The position numbers were made by a program, and so were the translations under genes. 64,000 nt of DNA, from contig NZ_JAHKPH010000011.1 of assembly GCF_018860385.1 (NCBI RefSeq), positions 1 through 64,000 on the forward strand. The letters run 5' to 3'. The notes beneath the pieces are model-generated. The model searched no databases and was not told where the DNA came from. It saw nothing but the letters and a program-made list of their open reading frames with translations. The stretch is from Reinekea forsetii. Lineage in GTDB: Bacteria; Pseudomonadota; Gammaproteobacteria; Pseudomonadales; Natronospirillaceae. Below are positions 45,561-54,947 of this stretch, piece after piece (positions within the stretch are counted from its first letter, which is position 1; each line of letters opens with the position of its first letter).

Positions 45561-46046
45561 ATGAATAAACCAAAGAAAAAGACATCGACCAGCGGTGGGT
45601 CGATCGCTCAAAACAGAAAAGCCCGCCATGATTACCATATCATCGATAAATACGAAGCTGGCCTCGCCCTTATGGGGTGGGAAGTTAAAAGCATGCGTGC
45701 TGGAAAACTGCAGCTAGTAGACAGCTACGTTATTTTTCAAAACGACGAAGCTTATTTGATTGGTGCCCATATCACGCCGTTAAATACGGCATCTACTCAT
45801 GTCATTGCGGATCCTACTCGTACGCGTAAGCTTCTGTTAAATCGCCGGGAAATAGATAAGATTCAGCGCAATTCCCAACAAACCGGTTACACGGCCGTTT
45901 GTTTAGGTGTTTATTGGAAAGGCAATAAAATTAAAGCCGATATTGCCTTGGTAAAAGGTAAGCAGCAACACGATAAACGAGCCGCCATTAAAGATCGTGA
46001 TTCTAGTCGCGACTTACAGCGAGTAAATAAGGCTTATAACCGATAA
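45561..46046 (+). CDS. smpB: SsrA-binding protein SmpB
   Basis: The 161-aa partner of tmRNA delivers it to stalled ribosomes. It has [35 protein letters not shown] (pattern H-Y-I-YEAGL-L-G-EVKS-R-G), [15 protein letters not shown] and a lysine-rich C-terminal tail ([23 protein letters not shown]). The partner RNA gene ssrA lies about 4 kb downstream, separated by two chemoreceptors. There is no Shine-Dalgarno sequence; see the promoter entry. Confidence 0.97.
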   Translation: MNKPKKKTSTSGGSIAQNRKARHDYHIIDKYEAGLALMGWEVKSMRAGKLQLVDSYVIFQNDEAYLIGAHITPLNTASTHVIADPTRTRKLLLNRREIDKIQRNSQQTGYTAVCLGVYWKGNKIKADIALVKGKQQHDKRAAIKDRDSSRDLQRVNKAYNR

Positions 46047-46254
46047 TCATTGGTAACCCCACCGAAAGCAGCCTATATCTAAGGCTGCTGCTCATCGTTA
46101 GAAAAAACCCCTAAAACCCCCTATGGGTTGAATTGTATTCATTTTGGACGCTAATTGACTATTTAAATTGCCTTAATGTTGCAATTTGAACAGCTTGGTC
46201 TAGATTCAAATTGATAAGGCTAAAGCTAATGCCTATCTAATTGAGGAGTTTAGG

Positions 46255-47880
46255 GTGATTCAATTTAATAGCGTAAAAACCAAGCTGTTGTTTATTCTAG
46301 GGGGAACCGTTGCTGCATTAAGTACGGTTGCATTTATTGCACTGGCTCGAATGAACGACGATATTCATAAGTATGATCAACTTATTCACGTAGATGAACA
46401 CGCCAGCGAGCTAGCATTAAAAGCCGATCTAGAATTTAAGCGGCAAGTGATTGAATGGAAGAAGGTCTTAATTAGCGGCTCTGAAGATTCTGAGCGTGAA
46501 GCCAATTGGAATAAATTTTTAACTCGGCACAAAACCGTTCAACAAGAAGTGAAAGAACTGATTCCTTTATTGACTCAAGGAAGTGAAGCGTTATCCCTTG
46601 CAGAACAATTTTTGATTGATCACGAGATCATGAAAGCGGCCTATGAAGAAAGCTTAAGCAGCTTTGCGTCTTCAGGCTACGATTCATTAAAAGGCCATAA
46701 AACTGTGGCAGGCATAGACGACGGACCCTCGAAAGCACTCGACATGATCGTTCATCATTTAGGGCGCCAAGTGGTTGATAAAGTGGCCATATTGGAAGCT
46801 TCTTCACGCAAGAACTTTATTATTGATGTTCTGGCATTTGTGGTGGTTATGGTGATTGTCACTATTGGGGCAATCTGGTTTATACAAAACTACATCGTGA
46901 AACCACTGAAGCAGGTTACCCTTAATTTAAGCGCATTAGGTGAGGGGAATTTAAAGCAAACCTGCGAGTATAGAAGCAAAGATGAGCTAGGGCAGATAGC
47001 CGATACGGCAAGAGCCTTACACCAGTTTTTGCTGAACAATATGGAAACCATGAAGGCCACTTCTTTGGCCTTGACACAATCTTCCACTAACTTATCGACT
47101 ATGTCGAAAGAACTTTCGCATCAATCTAACGAGCAATTCAGCTCTACCGAGCAAGTTGCCACAGCCATTCAAGAGCTAGCCCACAGTGCTGAAGAGGTGT
47201 CTAATAACTCTGCACTGACATTAGATACCACCCAAGAAACCGCCGATAAATCGGCTCAAGGTACGCACATTGCCGAAGCGGCAAAAACTAAGTCAGTGAA
47301 ATTAGTTTCCGATTTAAATGAAAGCGCTCAAGCCATTAAAGAGCTTGCTGAGAATGCGGCTAACGTAAGCAATGTGCTTGATGTGATAAGAGCGATTGCA
47401 GAGCAAACCAACTTATTGGCATTGAATGCCGCGATTGAGGCGGCAAGGGCAGGTGAGCAAGGAAGAGGCTTTGCGGTAGTGGCCGATGAAGTGCGAACGT
47501 TAGCGCAAAGAACTCAAGACTCAACTACTGAGATTGAACGTATTTTAGATAACGTTAGAACCGGAGCCGATAACGCCGTTATAGCAATGGATAAAGGCCA
47601 GGAAAGCTCATTAAAAACAGAGAAAGACATCACCGAAGCCAGCAATGCGTTACAAGAAATTGCAACGATGGTGGCCGACATCAATGAAAAAAATATTCAA
47701 ATTGCCAACGCATCGAAAGAGCAAACCGAAGTAGCCTTGGGTATTTCTTCGCTGATTTCTAACATACAAGGTTTAGCCGATGCCACTAATAAACGAGTTG
47801 GCCAAACGCAGGCCATTTCAGAGGAGCTTGACTCATTGATTAAAAAGTTTGATCAGCAAGTCGCGTTATTCAAAATGTAG
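46255..47880 (+). CDS. Methyl-accepting chemotaxis protein, first tandem copy
   Basis: The 541-aa receptor has one N-terminal helix (about 12-30) and a periplasmic helical sensor of about 150 residues ([13 protein letters not shown] near the start, like other helical-bundle ligand domains). Then come a second helix (about 185-208), HAMP, and the signalling domain with [37 protein letters not shown] in pattern. GTG 46255 follows GAGGAG. The next gene is a paralog across the whole length, so the pair arose by tandem duplication. Confidence 0.92.
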   Translation: MIQFNSVKTKLLFILGGTVAALSTVAFIALARMNDDIHKYDQLIHVDEHASELALKADLEFKRQVIEWKKVLISGSEDSEREANWNKFLTRHKTVQQEVKELIPLLTQGSEALSLAEQFLIDHEIMKAAYEESLSSFASSGYDSLKGHKTVAGIDDGPSKALDMIVHHLGRQVVDKVAILEASSRKNFIIDVLAFVVVMVIVTIGAIWFIQNYIVKPLKQVTLNLSALGEGNLKQTCEYRSKDELGQIADTARALHQFLLNNMETMKATSLALTQSSTNLSTMSKELSHQSNEQFSSTEQVATAIQELAHSAEEVSNNSALTLDTTQETADKSAQGTHIAEAAKTKSVKLVSDLNESAQAIKELAENAANVSNVLDVIRAIAEQTNLLALNAAIEAARAGEQGRGFAVVADEVRTLAQRTQDSTTEIERILDNVRTGADNAVIAMDKGQESSLKTEKDITEASNALQEIATMVADINEKNIQIANASKEQTEVALGISSLISNIQGLADATNKRVGQTQAISEELDSLIKKFDQQVALFKM

Positions 47881-47887
47881 AAAAAAA

Positions 47888-47916
47888 CCTGCTCTGTTCA
47901 GTATGAACAGGGCAGG
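47888..47916 (-). terminator. Hairpin between the two chemoreceptors
   Basis: CCTGCTCTGTTCA (47888-47900) and TGAACAGGGCAGG (47904-47916) pair at 12 of 13 positions. The run of seven A before it would be the T-tract for minus-strand transcripts. On the plus strand it is only a stem. Confidence 0.45.
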
Positions 47917-48064
47917 AGTGCCACTGCGCATGCATCCTATTCATCTTCGTAAGTGTATTTTATTATTTTGTTCAATTTCTTGTCATAGTCTAAATCTACA
48001 CTAAATTCCAAAGAATAGGAGCCGATACTCTGGTTGGCAGGCTAATTATTATTTGGAGATTCAC

Positions 48065-49690
48065 GTGGCTATTATTTCGAGCGTAAAAGCAAAACTATTG
48101 GTAATTATTTATGGTTCCATCTTCGCACTCAGCGTTATTGCGTTTATTGCATTAGGCAGAGCAAATGGAGATATGGAAAAGTATAGCGTGCTGGTGCACA
48201 CCGATGAATTAGCCAGTGAATTAGCGCTGAGAGCGAATTTAGAATTTAAGCGCCAAGTGCAAGAATGGAAGAATGTTCTAATACGAGGTGCCGATGCAGA
48301 GCAGATGGCGAAATACTGGGATCGCTTCAATAGTCGCCACGACACCGTTCAAGACCTAGTAAACCAATTACTGCCGTTGCTAGAAAATGGAACCGAAGCC
48401 AAAAATCTGGCCAAACAATTTTTGACCGATCACAGCGCCATGAAATCAGCCTACAGTGAAGGTCGTAATCAATTTATTGCATCGGGGTTTGATATTGCCG
48501 TGGGTGATAACTCCGTGAGTGGTATTGATCGTGCGCCGTCTGCGGCGCTAGATTTAATAGTAGAGCGCTTAGGTGAACAGGTGAATGCCAAAATATCAGA
48601 ATTGGAATCCTCTTCACAACGCAATACCGTCATCAACCTTGTATCGTTTATTGCTGTAATTATTGTGGTTGCATTAGTCACCCTGTATTTTGTCAGCAAA
48701 GTCATTATTCGCCCATTGAGTGAAGTAGCGGATAATTTAGCCGCCATAGGCGAGGGCGATATTTCTACAGGGTGCCGTTACCAGAGTAATGATGAAATAG
48801 GCAACATTGCGAATACGGCAAGGTTACTGCAAAGTTTTTTAACCAAAAATGTAGAAACCATGAAAGTTACTTCATCGGCCTTAACGCAATCGTCAGCGCA
48901 TTTATCCGATATGTCGAATGAATTAGCCCAACAATCTAAGCATCAATACAGTGCAACGGAACAAGTAGCAACGGCCGTTCAAGAGCTTACTCACAGCGCC
49001 GAAGAAGTTTCAAATAACTCAGGCTTAACCTCGGATATAACCAAAGATACAGCTCAAAAATCGTCACTCGGCACGCAAATAGCCGATTCCGCTAAACGTA
49101 AATCTATGCAGCTGGTAAGCGATCTAAATTCAAGCGGAGAAGTTATCAAAGAGCTGGCCGAAAACGCCGCCAATGTAAGCAGTGTTTTGGATGTAATCAG
49201 AGCCATTGCCGAGCAGACTAACCTACTGGCCTTAAATGCTGCCATTGAAGCCGCCCGAGCCGGGGACCAAGGCCGAGGCTTTGCCGTAGTAGCCGACGAA
49301 GTTAGAACCCTTGCGCAGCGCACCCAAGATTCAACCACCGAGATCGAGCGCATACTCGAAAACGTGAAAACTGGTGCCGATAACGCCGTAGTAGCCATAG
49401 ATAAAGGCCAATTAAGCTCGCAAGCCACAGAAAAAGACATCACCGAAGCCAGCAGCGCACTTCAAGAAATTGCCGACATGGTGGCAGGGATTAACGAGAA
49501 GAACATTCAAATAGCCAACGCTTCAAAAGAGCAGACCGAAGTGGCTATGGGAATATCGTCATTAATATCCGACATTCAATCATTGGCCGAAGACACCGAT
49601 ACTCGAGTGAACCAAACGCAAAGTATATCGAAAGAGCTAGATGCGCTGATTAAACAATTTGATCAGCAAATAGCCATGTTCAAAATGTAG
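48065..49690 (+). CDS. Methyl-accepting chemotaxis protein, second tandem copy
   Basis: I place the start at GTG 48065 (541 aa) by alignment to the neighbour and GGAG seven bases upstream; the frame from TTG 48053 is longer. The layout matches the previous gene: helix, helical-bundle sensor ([17 protein letters not shown]), helix, HAMP and signalling domain. The sensor halves differ more than the signalling halves, as expected if the two bind different ligands. Confidence 0.92.
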   Translation: MAIISSVKAKLLVIIYGSIFALSVIAFIALGRANGDMEKYSVLVHTDELASELALRANLEFKRQVQEWKNVLIRGADAEQMAKYWDRFNSRHDTVQDLVNQLLPLLENGTEAKNLAKQFLTDHSAMKSAYSEGRNQFIASGFDIAVGDNSVSGIDRAPSAALDLIVERLGEQVNAKISELESSSQRNTVINLVSFIAVIIVVALVTLYFVSKVIIRPLSEVADNLAAIGEGDISTGCRYQSNDEIGNIANTARLLQSFLTKNVETMKVTSSALTQSSAHLSDMSNELAQQSKHQYSATEQVATAVQELTHSAEEVSNNSGLTSDITKDTAQKSSLGTQIADSAKRKSMQLVSDLNSSGEVIKELAENAANVSSVLDVIRAIAEQTNLLALNAAIEAARAGDQGRGFAVVADEVRTLAQRTQDSTTEIERILENVKTGADNAVVAIDKGQLSSQATEKDITEASSALQEIADMVAGINEKNIQIANASKEQTEVAMGISSLISDIQSLAEDTDTRVNQTQSISKELDALIKQFDQQIAMFKM

Positions 49691-49741
49691 CAGGCAAAGC
49701 TGATTACAGAGTGAACAGCTAGCCCCTTTAACCAAACATAG

Positions 49742-49771
49742 ATAGGCAGTGCCTATTTATGCTGGTATACT
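49742..49771 (+). promoter_or_regulatory. ssrA upstream palindrome and -10
   Basis: ATAGGCA-G-TGCCTAT (49742-49756) is a perfect 15-base palindrome. TGG then TATACT (49766-49771) is an extended -10. A transcript from here would have a leader of about 90 bases to be removed by RNase processing. Confidence 0.5.
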
Positions 49772-49864
49772 AAGCCCTTGAAAAATAGGGCAAAGCCCCA
49801 ATTTCTCAAACATGGTGATTATTATCCCAAGCCACTCTCGCAAGAGAGCTTTAACCAGTTTAAA

Positions 49865-50248
49865 GGGGGCGACCTGGCTTCGACGTGGATTACTAAGCTC
49901 CAGGTGCATGTCGTGTTGGTAGCGAAACACGTAAATCGAAAGCTGCAAACTTATAGTTGCAAATGATGACAACTTCGAAGGTTACGCGCTAGCCGCATAA
50001 TTCTTCAAAACTGGGTCTTAGTTACCCGGCGGTCACTGATCTGTGCTTGAACGGATCTACTGACTGTCAAACATTCAAGATACGCGTAACGGTTGCCAAG
50101 GCCCGATCGCCGACAATCTAAATCCCTGGCTCCCCGAGTCGCACCTGTCCTTCGGTAACGACAAGGGTAAATTAAAGAAGTGACTAAACATGTAGGACCG
50201 CGAGTGGCGGATTTGCGGACGCGGGTTCGATTCCCGCCGCCTCCACCA
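49865..50248 (+). ncRNA. ssrA: Transfer-messenger RNA (tmRNA)
   Basis: The 5' end GGGGGCGAC pairs as the acceptor stem with CGCCTCC-A-CCA at the 3' end (50238-50248), and the T arm GCGGGTTCGATTCCCGC is clear. The tag frame begins at the resume codon GCA 49959-49961 and ends at TAA 49998-50000. It reads ANDDNFEGYALAA, ending in the ALAA degron seen by ClpXP. tmRNA frees stalled ribosomes with SmpB. The length of 384 nt fits gammaproteobacteria. Confidence 0.97.
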
Positions 50249-50253
50249 ATAAA

Positions 50254-50286
50254 CAACCCCATGCAGCAATGCATGGGGTTTTTTAT
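50254..50286 (+). terminator. Terminator of ssrA
   Basis: CCCCATGCA-GCAA-TGCATGGGG is a perfect 9-bp stem followed by TTTTTTATT. Confidence 0.92.
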
Positions 50287-50546
50287 TGGTCGAACGACGA
50301 GAGTCGTTCACTTAAAGCGTTCCGGGAAAGTTACAAATGCCATCCTTGGCATTTGCCAGAGGCTCCCTTTGGTCGTGCTGAATTGTTCCGGACAATTCAG
50401 TCGACAAATTGCCAGGAGCAATTTGGTCCGCCTAAGGCGCCCGAAGGGTTGCGTACATGGATGTACACAAGGCATTCCCGCCACAGGGTAAAGTTAGCCA
50501 CAAATTATGCTAATGCAGCAATGCATGGGGTTTTTTATTGGTCGAA
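50261..50546. repeat. Direct-repeat-flanked hairpin cluster after ssrA
   Basis: A 34-base stretch covering most of the ssrA terminator (50261-50294) is repeated exactly at 50513-50546. Between the copies lie stacked small hairpins: AAATGCCATCCTTGGCATTT (about 50334-50353), GAATTGTTCCGGACAATTC (about 50380-50398), AAATTGCCAGGAGCAATTT (about 50406-50424) and GTACATGGATGTAC (about 50453-50466). The second copy keeps the T-run but has only a 5-bp stem. No protein is encoded; overlapping plus-strand frames are chance. Confidence 0.85.
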
Positions 50547-50552
50547 ACCAAT

Positions 50553-51455
50553 CTAGTCCTCTACTGAATTTATTAAGTCGGAAAAAGCCCTGCTCAACGT
50601 TGAATATCTAAACTCAAAACCACTCCCACTCAACTTGCTAGGCACCACACGCTGACTATCCAATAACAAGCAAGAAGACTCTCCAAGCAATAGTTTTAAA
50701 ATAAATTCAGGAACTGGAAAAATTGCAATGCGGTTTAATGTGCTAGCCAGTATTTTAGTGAATTCTTTGTTTTTTTCTGGAGTAGGAGCAACCATATTAA
50801 CGGCGCCTGAAATCGTTGGGTTCTTCATTAAGCAATCTAGCGCATTGAGGTAATCTTGGTAATGTATCCACGCCATATATTGCTCGCCATTTCCTAACCT
50901 TCCACCTAAGTTTAATTTAAAAGGCAGCATCATTTTCGCCAAAGCACCTTGGCGTTTGTTTAATACAACCCCAGTTCTTAATGTCACAACGCGAGTGTGT
51001 GCGTTAGCTTGGTCAGCCGCAGCTTCCCATTGGCTGCAAAGCTGAGTTGAAAAGCTGGTGTTTTTAATTTCGGAATTTTCAGTCAGTGTTTCATCACCTC
51101 GGTTGCCATATATACCAATTGCAGAACCACTGAGAATTACGCTAGGTGGATTTGAGCTGTTGGCTACAAGCGTAACCAGTTGAGTTGTTATTGAAAGTCG
51201 GCTTTCGGTGATGATGGATTTTTGTTTTTTTGTCCAACGTTTATCTATTATGGGTTCACCGGCTAAATTTATGATTGCATCAAATTCGTCGAGATTGTCT
51301 AAAGAATCGAGAGAAGAAATACAGTGGACTGTTTGAGGGAACTGTATTTTCGATTTTCTGGGGTTGCGAGTGAGTACGGTGAAGGTGTGTTGATTAAAGT
51401 GTTGAATAAAAGCCGAGCCTAAAAAGCCGGTGCCACCTGTCATTAAAATGTTCAT
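50553..51455 (-). CDS. TIGR01777-family NAD(P)-dependent epimerase-like protein
   Basis: The 300-aa extended-SDR protein has the Rossmann start NILMTGGTGFLGSAF, NLAGEPI, LSGSAIGIYGNRGDE and RTGVVLNKRQGALAKM, the pattern of the YfcH/TIGR01777 group. Its substrate is unknown. It is often near photolyase or cell-division genes. It faces away from the photolyase gene with a 90-base divergent gap. Its 3' end comes within seven bases of the repeat described above. Confidence 0.88.
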   Translation of the reverse strand: MNILMTGGTGFLGSAFIQHFNQHTFTVLTRNPRKSKIQFPQTVHCISSLDSLDNLDEFDAIINLAGEPIIDKRWTKKQKSIITESRLSITTQLVTLVANSSNPPSVILSGSAIGIYGNRGDETLTENSEIKNTSFSTQLCSQWEAAADQANAHTRVVTLRTGVVLNKRQGALAKMMLPFKLNLGGRLGNGEQYMAWIHYQDYLNALDCLMKNPTISGAVNMVAPTPEKNKEFTKILASTLNRIAIFPVPEFILKLLLGESSCLLLDSQRVVPSKLSGSGFEFRYSTLSRAFSDLINSVED

Positions 51456-51546
51456 ACACTCTCCCGTTTAATTTCGATTTTAAAGATCTAGTTTTTATAT
51501 ACGGCCGTATTCAACATGGCCGAAACCGATTTCATTAAGGAACCTA

Positions 51547-52956
51547 ATGCAACCGCCAGTCACCCTCATGTGGTTTGAACAAGACCTTCGTTTAAGTGAT
51601 AACCCCGCTTTATGCGCCGCTTTGGCTCAAGCTAATGTGTTGCCTATTTTCATTTTAGATGAAGAGAATTGCGATAATCTCAAGCTCGGTGGCGCCAGTC
51701 GAGCGTGGCTGTATGAATCGCTTTCACAATTAAATACTCAGTTTAACGGTGCACTTAACTTCTATGCGGGTGATGCTGAAACCATAATCGAAAGTATTTC
51801 CCAAAGGTTTAATGTTACCAATGTGCTCTGGAATCGCCGCTATGAACCCTGGCGTATTTCGCGCGACACAAAAATCAAACAAAAGTGCAATGATCTAGGT
51901 ATTCATGCCAAAAGCTTTAATGGAACACTATTAAATGAGCCCTGGACCATTTTAAAAGCTGATCGAACGCCTTATAAAGTGTTTTCCCCTTATCACCGCC
52001 AATGCCTCAAACAAGGCTTGAAGTTGAATGCAGTTAGCGCGCCAAAGGTGCCGAGTTCACTGGTCAGAGACACCCAATCTATCCCATTAGATTGTTTGTC
52101 TTTAAGACCAAGCCAATCGTGGGCTGCCCCATTGCTAAGTCATTGGCAACCAGGTGAGCTGGGTGCACACTCTATACTACGTTCGTTCTTTGAGAACGGA
52201 TTAGAAGGTTATCAAGAAAATCGTACTTTTCCTTCGGCACAATCTGTTAGTAGGTTATCGCCTCATCTACACTTCGGCGAAATATCACCTAGGCAGATCT
52301 GCCAAGAGCTTAGCGCCATGCCAGATAGCAAAAGCAAAGAGGGCTTTATGCGAGAGCTCTACTGGCGTGAGTTTTCATATTACCTGTTGTTTCATTGGCC
52401 TAGCTTGCCTAGTCATAATTTTCAGTCAACGTTCGATTATTTTCCTTGGCTTAACAAAGCCGATCAAATAGAGCGTTGGCAAAAAGGGCAGACAGGCTTC
52501 CCGATTGTCGATGCCGGAATGCGGGAGCTTTGGCAAACAGGGTATATGCATAACCGGGTAAGAATGATCACGGCTTCTTTCTTGGTAAAAAACCTGATGG
52601 TCGATTGGCGCATTGGGGCACAGTGGTTTTGGGATTGCCTATTAGATGCCGATTTAGCTAATAATAGCGCAAGTTGGCAGTGGGTTGCGGGCTGTGGCAC
52701 CGATGCCGCGCCGTATTTTCGAATATTTAACCCAGTTACGCAGAGCGAAAAATTTGACCCGAAAGGGCTCTACATCAAACAGTACCTACCTGAATTAAAA
52801 GACTTGCCGATTAAATATTTATTCCGACCTTGGGAAGCCCCTGAACATGTCTCGGCGATGGCTCATGTCTCATTAGGTGAAACTTACCCAAAACCAATGG
52901 TCGATTTAAAAGCAAGCCGTGAACGGGCGCTGAGTGCCTACAAGAAAATAACTTGA
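51547..52956 (+). CDS. phrB: Deoxyribodipyrimidine photolyase
   Basis: The 469-aa protein has the N-terminal antenna-binding domain (LMWFEQDLRLSDNPAL) and the C-terminal FAD domain: SRLSPHLHFGEISPRQ, ELYWREFSYYLLF, GFPIVDAGMRELWQTGYMHNRVRMI, WFWDCLLDADLANNSASWQW and RIFNPVTQSEKFDPKG. It repairs cyclobutane pyrimidine dimers using light. The order fits class I CPD photolyase; a cryptochrome-type role cannot be fully excluded. ATG 51547 follows a weak AAGGA. Confidence 0.93.
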   Translation: MQPPVTLMWFEQDLRLSDNPALCAALAQANVLPIFILDEENCDNLKLGGASRAWLYESLSQLNTQFNGALNFYAGDAETIIESISQRFNVTNVLWNRRYEPWRISRDTKIKQKCNDLGIHAKSFNGTLLNEPWTILKADRTPYKVFSPYHRQCLKQGLKLNAVSAPKVPSSLVRDTQSIPLDCLSLRPSQSWAAPLLSHWQPGELGAHSILRSFFENGLEGYQENRTFPSAQSVSRLSPHLHFGEISPRQICQELSAMPDSKSKEGFMRELYWREFSYYLLFHWPSLPSHNFQSTFDYFPWLNKADQIERWQKGQTGFPIVDAGMRELWQTGYMHNRVRMITASFLVKNLMVDWRIGAQWFWDCLLDADLANNSASWQWVAGCGTDAAPYFRIFNPVTQSEKFDPKGLYIKQYLPELKDLPIKYLFRPWEAPEHVSAMAHVSLGETYPKPMVDLKASRERALSAYKKIT

Positions 52957-53141
52957 ATGACTTTTGAAGAATTTAAGCGATTTTAGGTATTTTTTGGTGA
53001 ATTTTCTGGGTTTTTAGGGCGGCTTGAGCGTCATTTGCTCATATTGGCTAAAATTAAGTTATAGTTATTAGGTGGGAAGCAATCTCTATTCTTTTTTAGA
53101 GTTAGGTTAATGGGCATTTAATAGGGCATTAGTCACAAGGT

Positions 53142-54845
53142 ATGAGCAGTAATCAAGCATTTTGTAAATTTATTTTCGTATTACTTTGCACAGTATCTAC
53201 CTTTGCAGCGACTGAAGCGTTTCCGCATGAGAATTCACTTACTTTAGTCAATGATCGCTTGTTTTTGTATGCATCAGAAGATTCAACCTTGGATGCTGAT
53301 CTCGCATTTGAAACTTTTAAGCAAGGGCATTTTACTGAAAATACAAAAGGCAAGGTAAGCCTTGGCTTTACTCGGAAAAACATATGGGCGGTGTTGCCGT
53401 TTAACAATACTAGCGATGCGGCTGAGCCTAGAGTGATCAGGATCGATAATGCTTGGCTAGATACCATAGATGTTTATTTCTTTTCTAATGATGCTTTGCA
53501 AAAACAAGTGTCACTAGGCGATAGTATTCCATTTTCGCAACGTGAACGTAGCACCCGAATGCCTTCAGTAGAATACGAGTTTCCTTCCGGACAATCTTAT
53601 GTACTCTTTCGGTTTCGTTCTCAAGATCCGATGGCGTTTCCAATGTACATTGGCAGTGAGCCAGCCATGCAATCCGCTTTTGCAAAAAATGCTTATTTAT
53701 ATGGGGCAATGTACGGTGGCTTGCTCATATTGTTAATTTACAATTTAGCACTTTATGCCTACGTGAGAGAAATACGTTACTTACTATACCCAATCTACTT
53801 ATTTGCTTTTACTGCGTTTAATTTTACCTACACTGGGCACGGTTTTTGGCTAGTCTGGCCAAGCTCTGTTGCCATTCAACAGTGGCTAATGCCGAGTTTA
53901 ATGTTTGGCTATATTTTTTCAGCCGTGGTCTTCACGATAGGTTTCCTCAATACCCGTACTTTTTTACCGGCCTTATATGACAGTAGGCTTCGAATATATG
54001 GTGCTTTAATTGCCTTAGCTGTACTGCTATTTTTGTTTGGGAGTCGAATGGTTATTGTTTTGGTTCAGTTGGCCATTTTATCAATGTTAACCTTTGCGAT
54101 GCTTTTCACTGGGTATCTTGCCTATAAAAACAAAGATCCTATGGCGAAATTCTTTATTCCAGCCATACTTATGGGCACTGGGGGGGCCTCTTTTTCTAGC
54201 TTAGCAACCTGGGGAGTTATTCCGTTTTCTCAGGCTGCGTTTAGGGGGATAGAGGTGGGCATGATGCTTGAAATGTCTTTGCTATCTATATCGCTAGGAT
54301 TTAATTTTAAACTCGCCCAAGACGCACGAAAAAACGCTGAAAGCAATGCCAGGTTAGATCCATTAACAAACCTTTATAATCGGCGAGCTTTTATAGAACT
54401 GGTGCACCCAAGTTGGGAATTAGGGAAGCGAAATAACACGCCAATGTCTATTTTATTGATGGATCTTGATTGGTTTAAAAAAATAAACGATCGATTCGGC
54501 CACGCCACTGGCGATGAAGTACTTGAACGCGTCGCAAATGAAATTAAAAATCGCGTTCGAGATTCTGATATTCCGTTACGTTGGGGAGGAGAAGAGTTTC
54601 TGATCTTCCTTCCAGATACCACTAAAGAGCAAGCAAAGCAGTTAGCTGAAGAACTGCGCAAAAAAATTGAACAAGTCGCCATACCCAATGGCGAACCAGT
54701 GACTACCAGCATTGGTGTGGTAAGCGCTTTACCCTCTCAAGTCGAATTAGACAAACTTATTTCCATGGCTGATGAATCTCTTTATTTAGCGAAAGAGGAA
54801 GGCAGGAACAGAACTGTTGTGAATAGTTCTGTTGAAAAACTTTAA
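53142..54845 (+). CDS. 7TMR-DISM diguanylate cyclase
   Basis: The 567-aa protein has a signal peptide, an extracellular 7TMR-DISMED2 beta domain (about residues 30-170), seven membrane helices (about 180-390) and a C-terminal GGDEF domain. The active site is GGEEF (RWGGEEF) with the inhibitory RxxD site five residues before it (RDSD). It should make c-di-GMP from two GTP in response to an external cue. It is followed 102 bases later by the Sel1/TPR pair, also rightward. Confidence 0.9.
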   Translation: MSSNQAFCKFIFVLLCTVSTFAATEAFPHENSLTLVNDRLFLYASEDSTLDADLAFETFKQGHFTENTKGKVSLGFTRKNIWAVLPFNNTSDAAEPRVIRIDNAWLDTIDVYFFSNDALQKQVSLGDSIPFSQRERSTRMPSVEYEFPSGQSYVLFRFRSQDPMAFPMYIGSEPAMQSAFAKNAYLYGAMYGGLLILLIYNLALYAYVREIRYLLYPIYLFAFTAFNFTYTGHGFWLVWPSSVAIQQWLMPSLMFGYIFSAVVFTIGFLNTRTFLPALYDSRLRIYGALIALAVLLFLFGSRMVIVLVQLAILSMLTFAMLFTGYLAYKNKDPMAKFFIPAILMGTGGASFSSLATWGVIPFSQAAFRGIEVGMMLEMSLLSISLGFNFKLAQDARKNAESNARLDPLTNLYNRRAFIELVHPSWELGKRNNTPMSILLMDLDWFKKINDRFGHATGDEVLERVANEIKNRVRDSDIPLRWGGEEFLIFLPDTTKEQAKQLAEELRKKIEQVAIPNGEPVTTSIGVVSALPSQVELDKLISMADESLYLAKEEGRNRTVVNSSVEKL

Positions 54846-54947
54846 GAATCGAGAATCCTTTTTTCAAATAGCCCTTGAGGCTGGCTTGAATTACGTCTAT
54901 CTTTAAATAGCTTGATTTAGGTTGTCAAAATAATAAGAGGGTTTCAA

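Noticed and set aside
50180-50556. Two frames running out of ssrA
   Set aside because: They run through the tmRNA, its terminator and the hairpin cluster and share the repeat; not coding.
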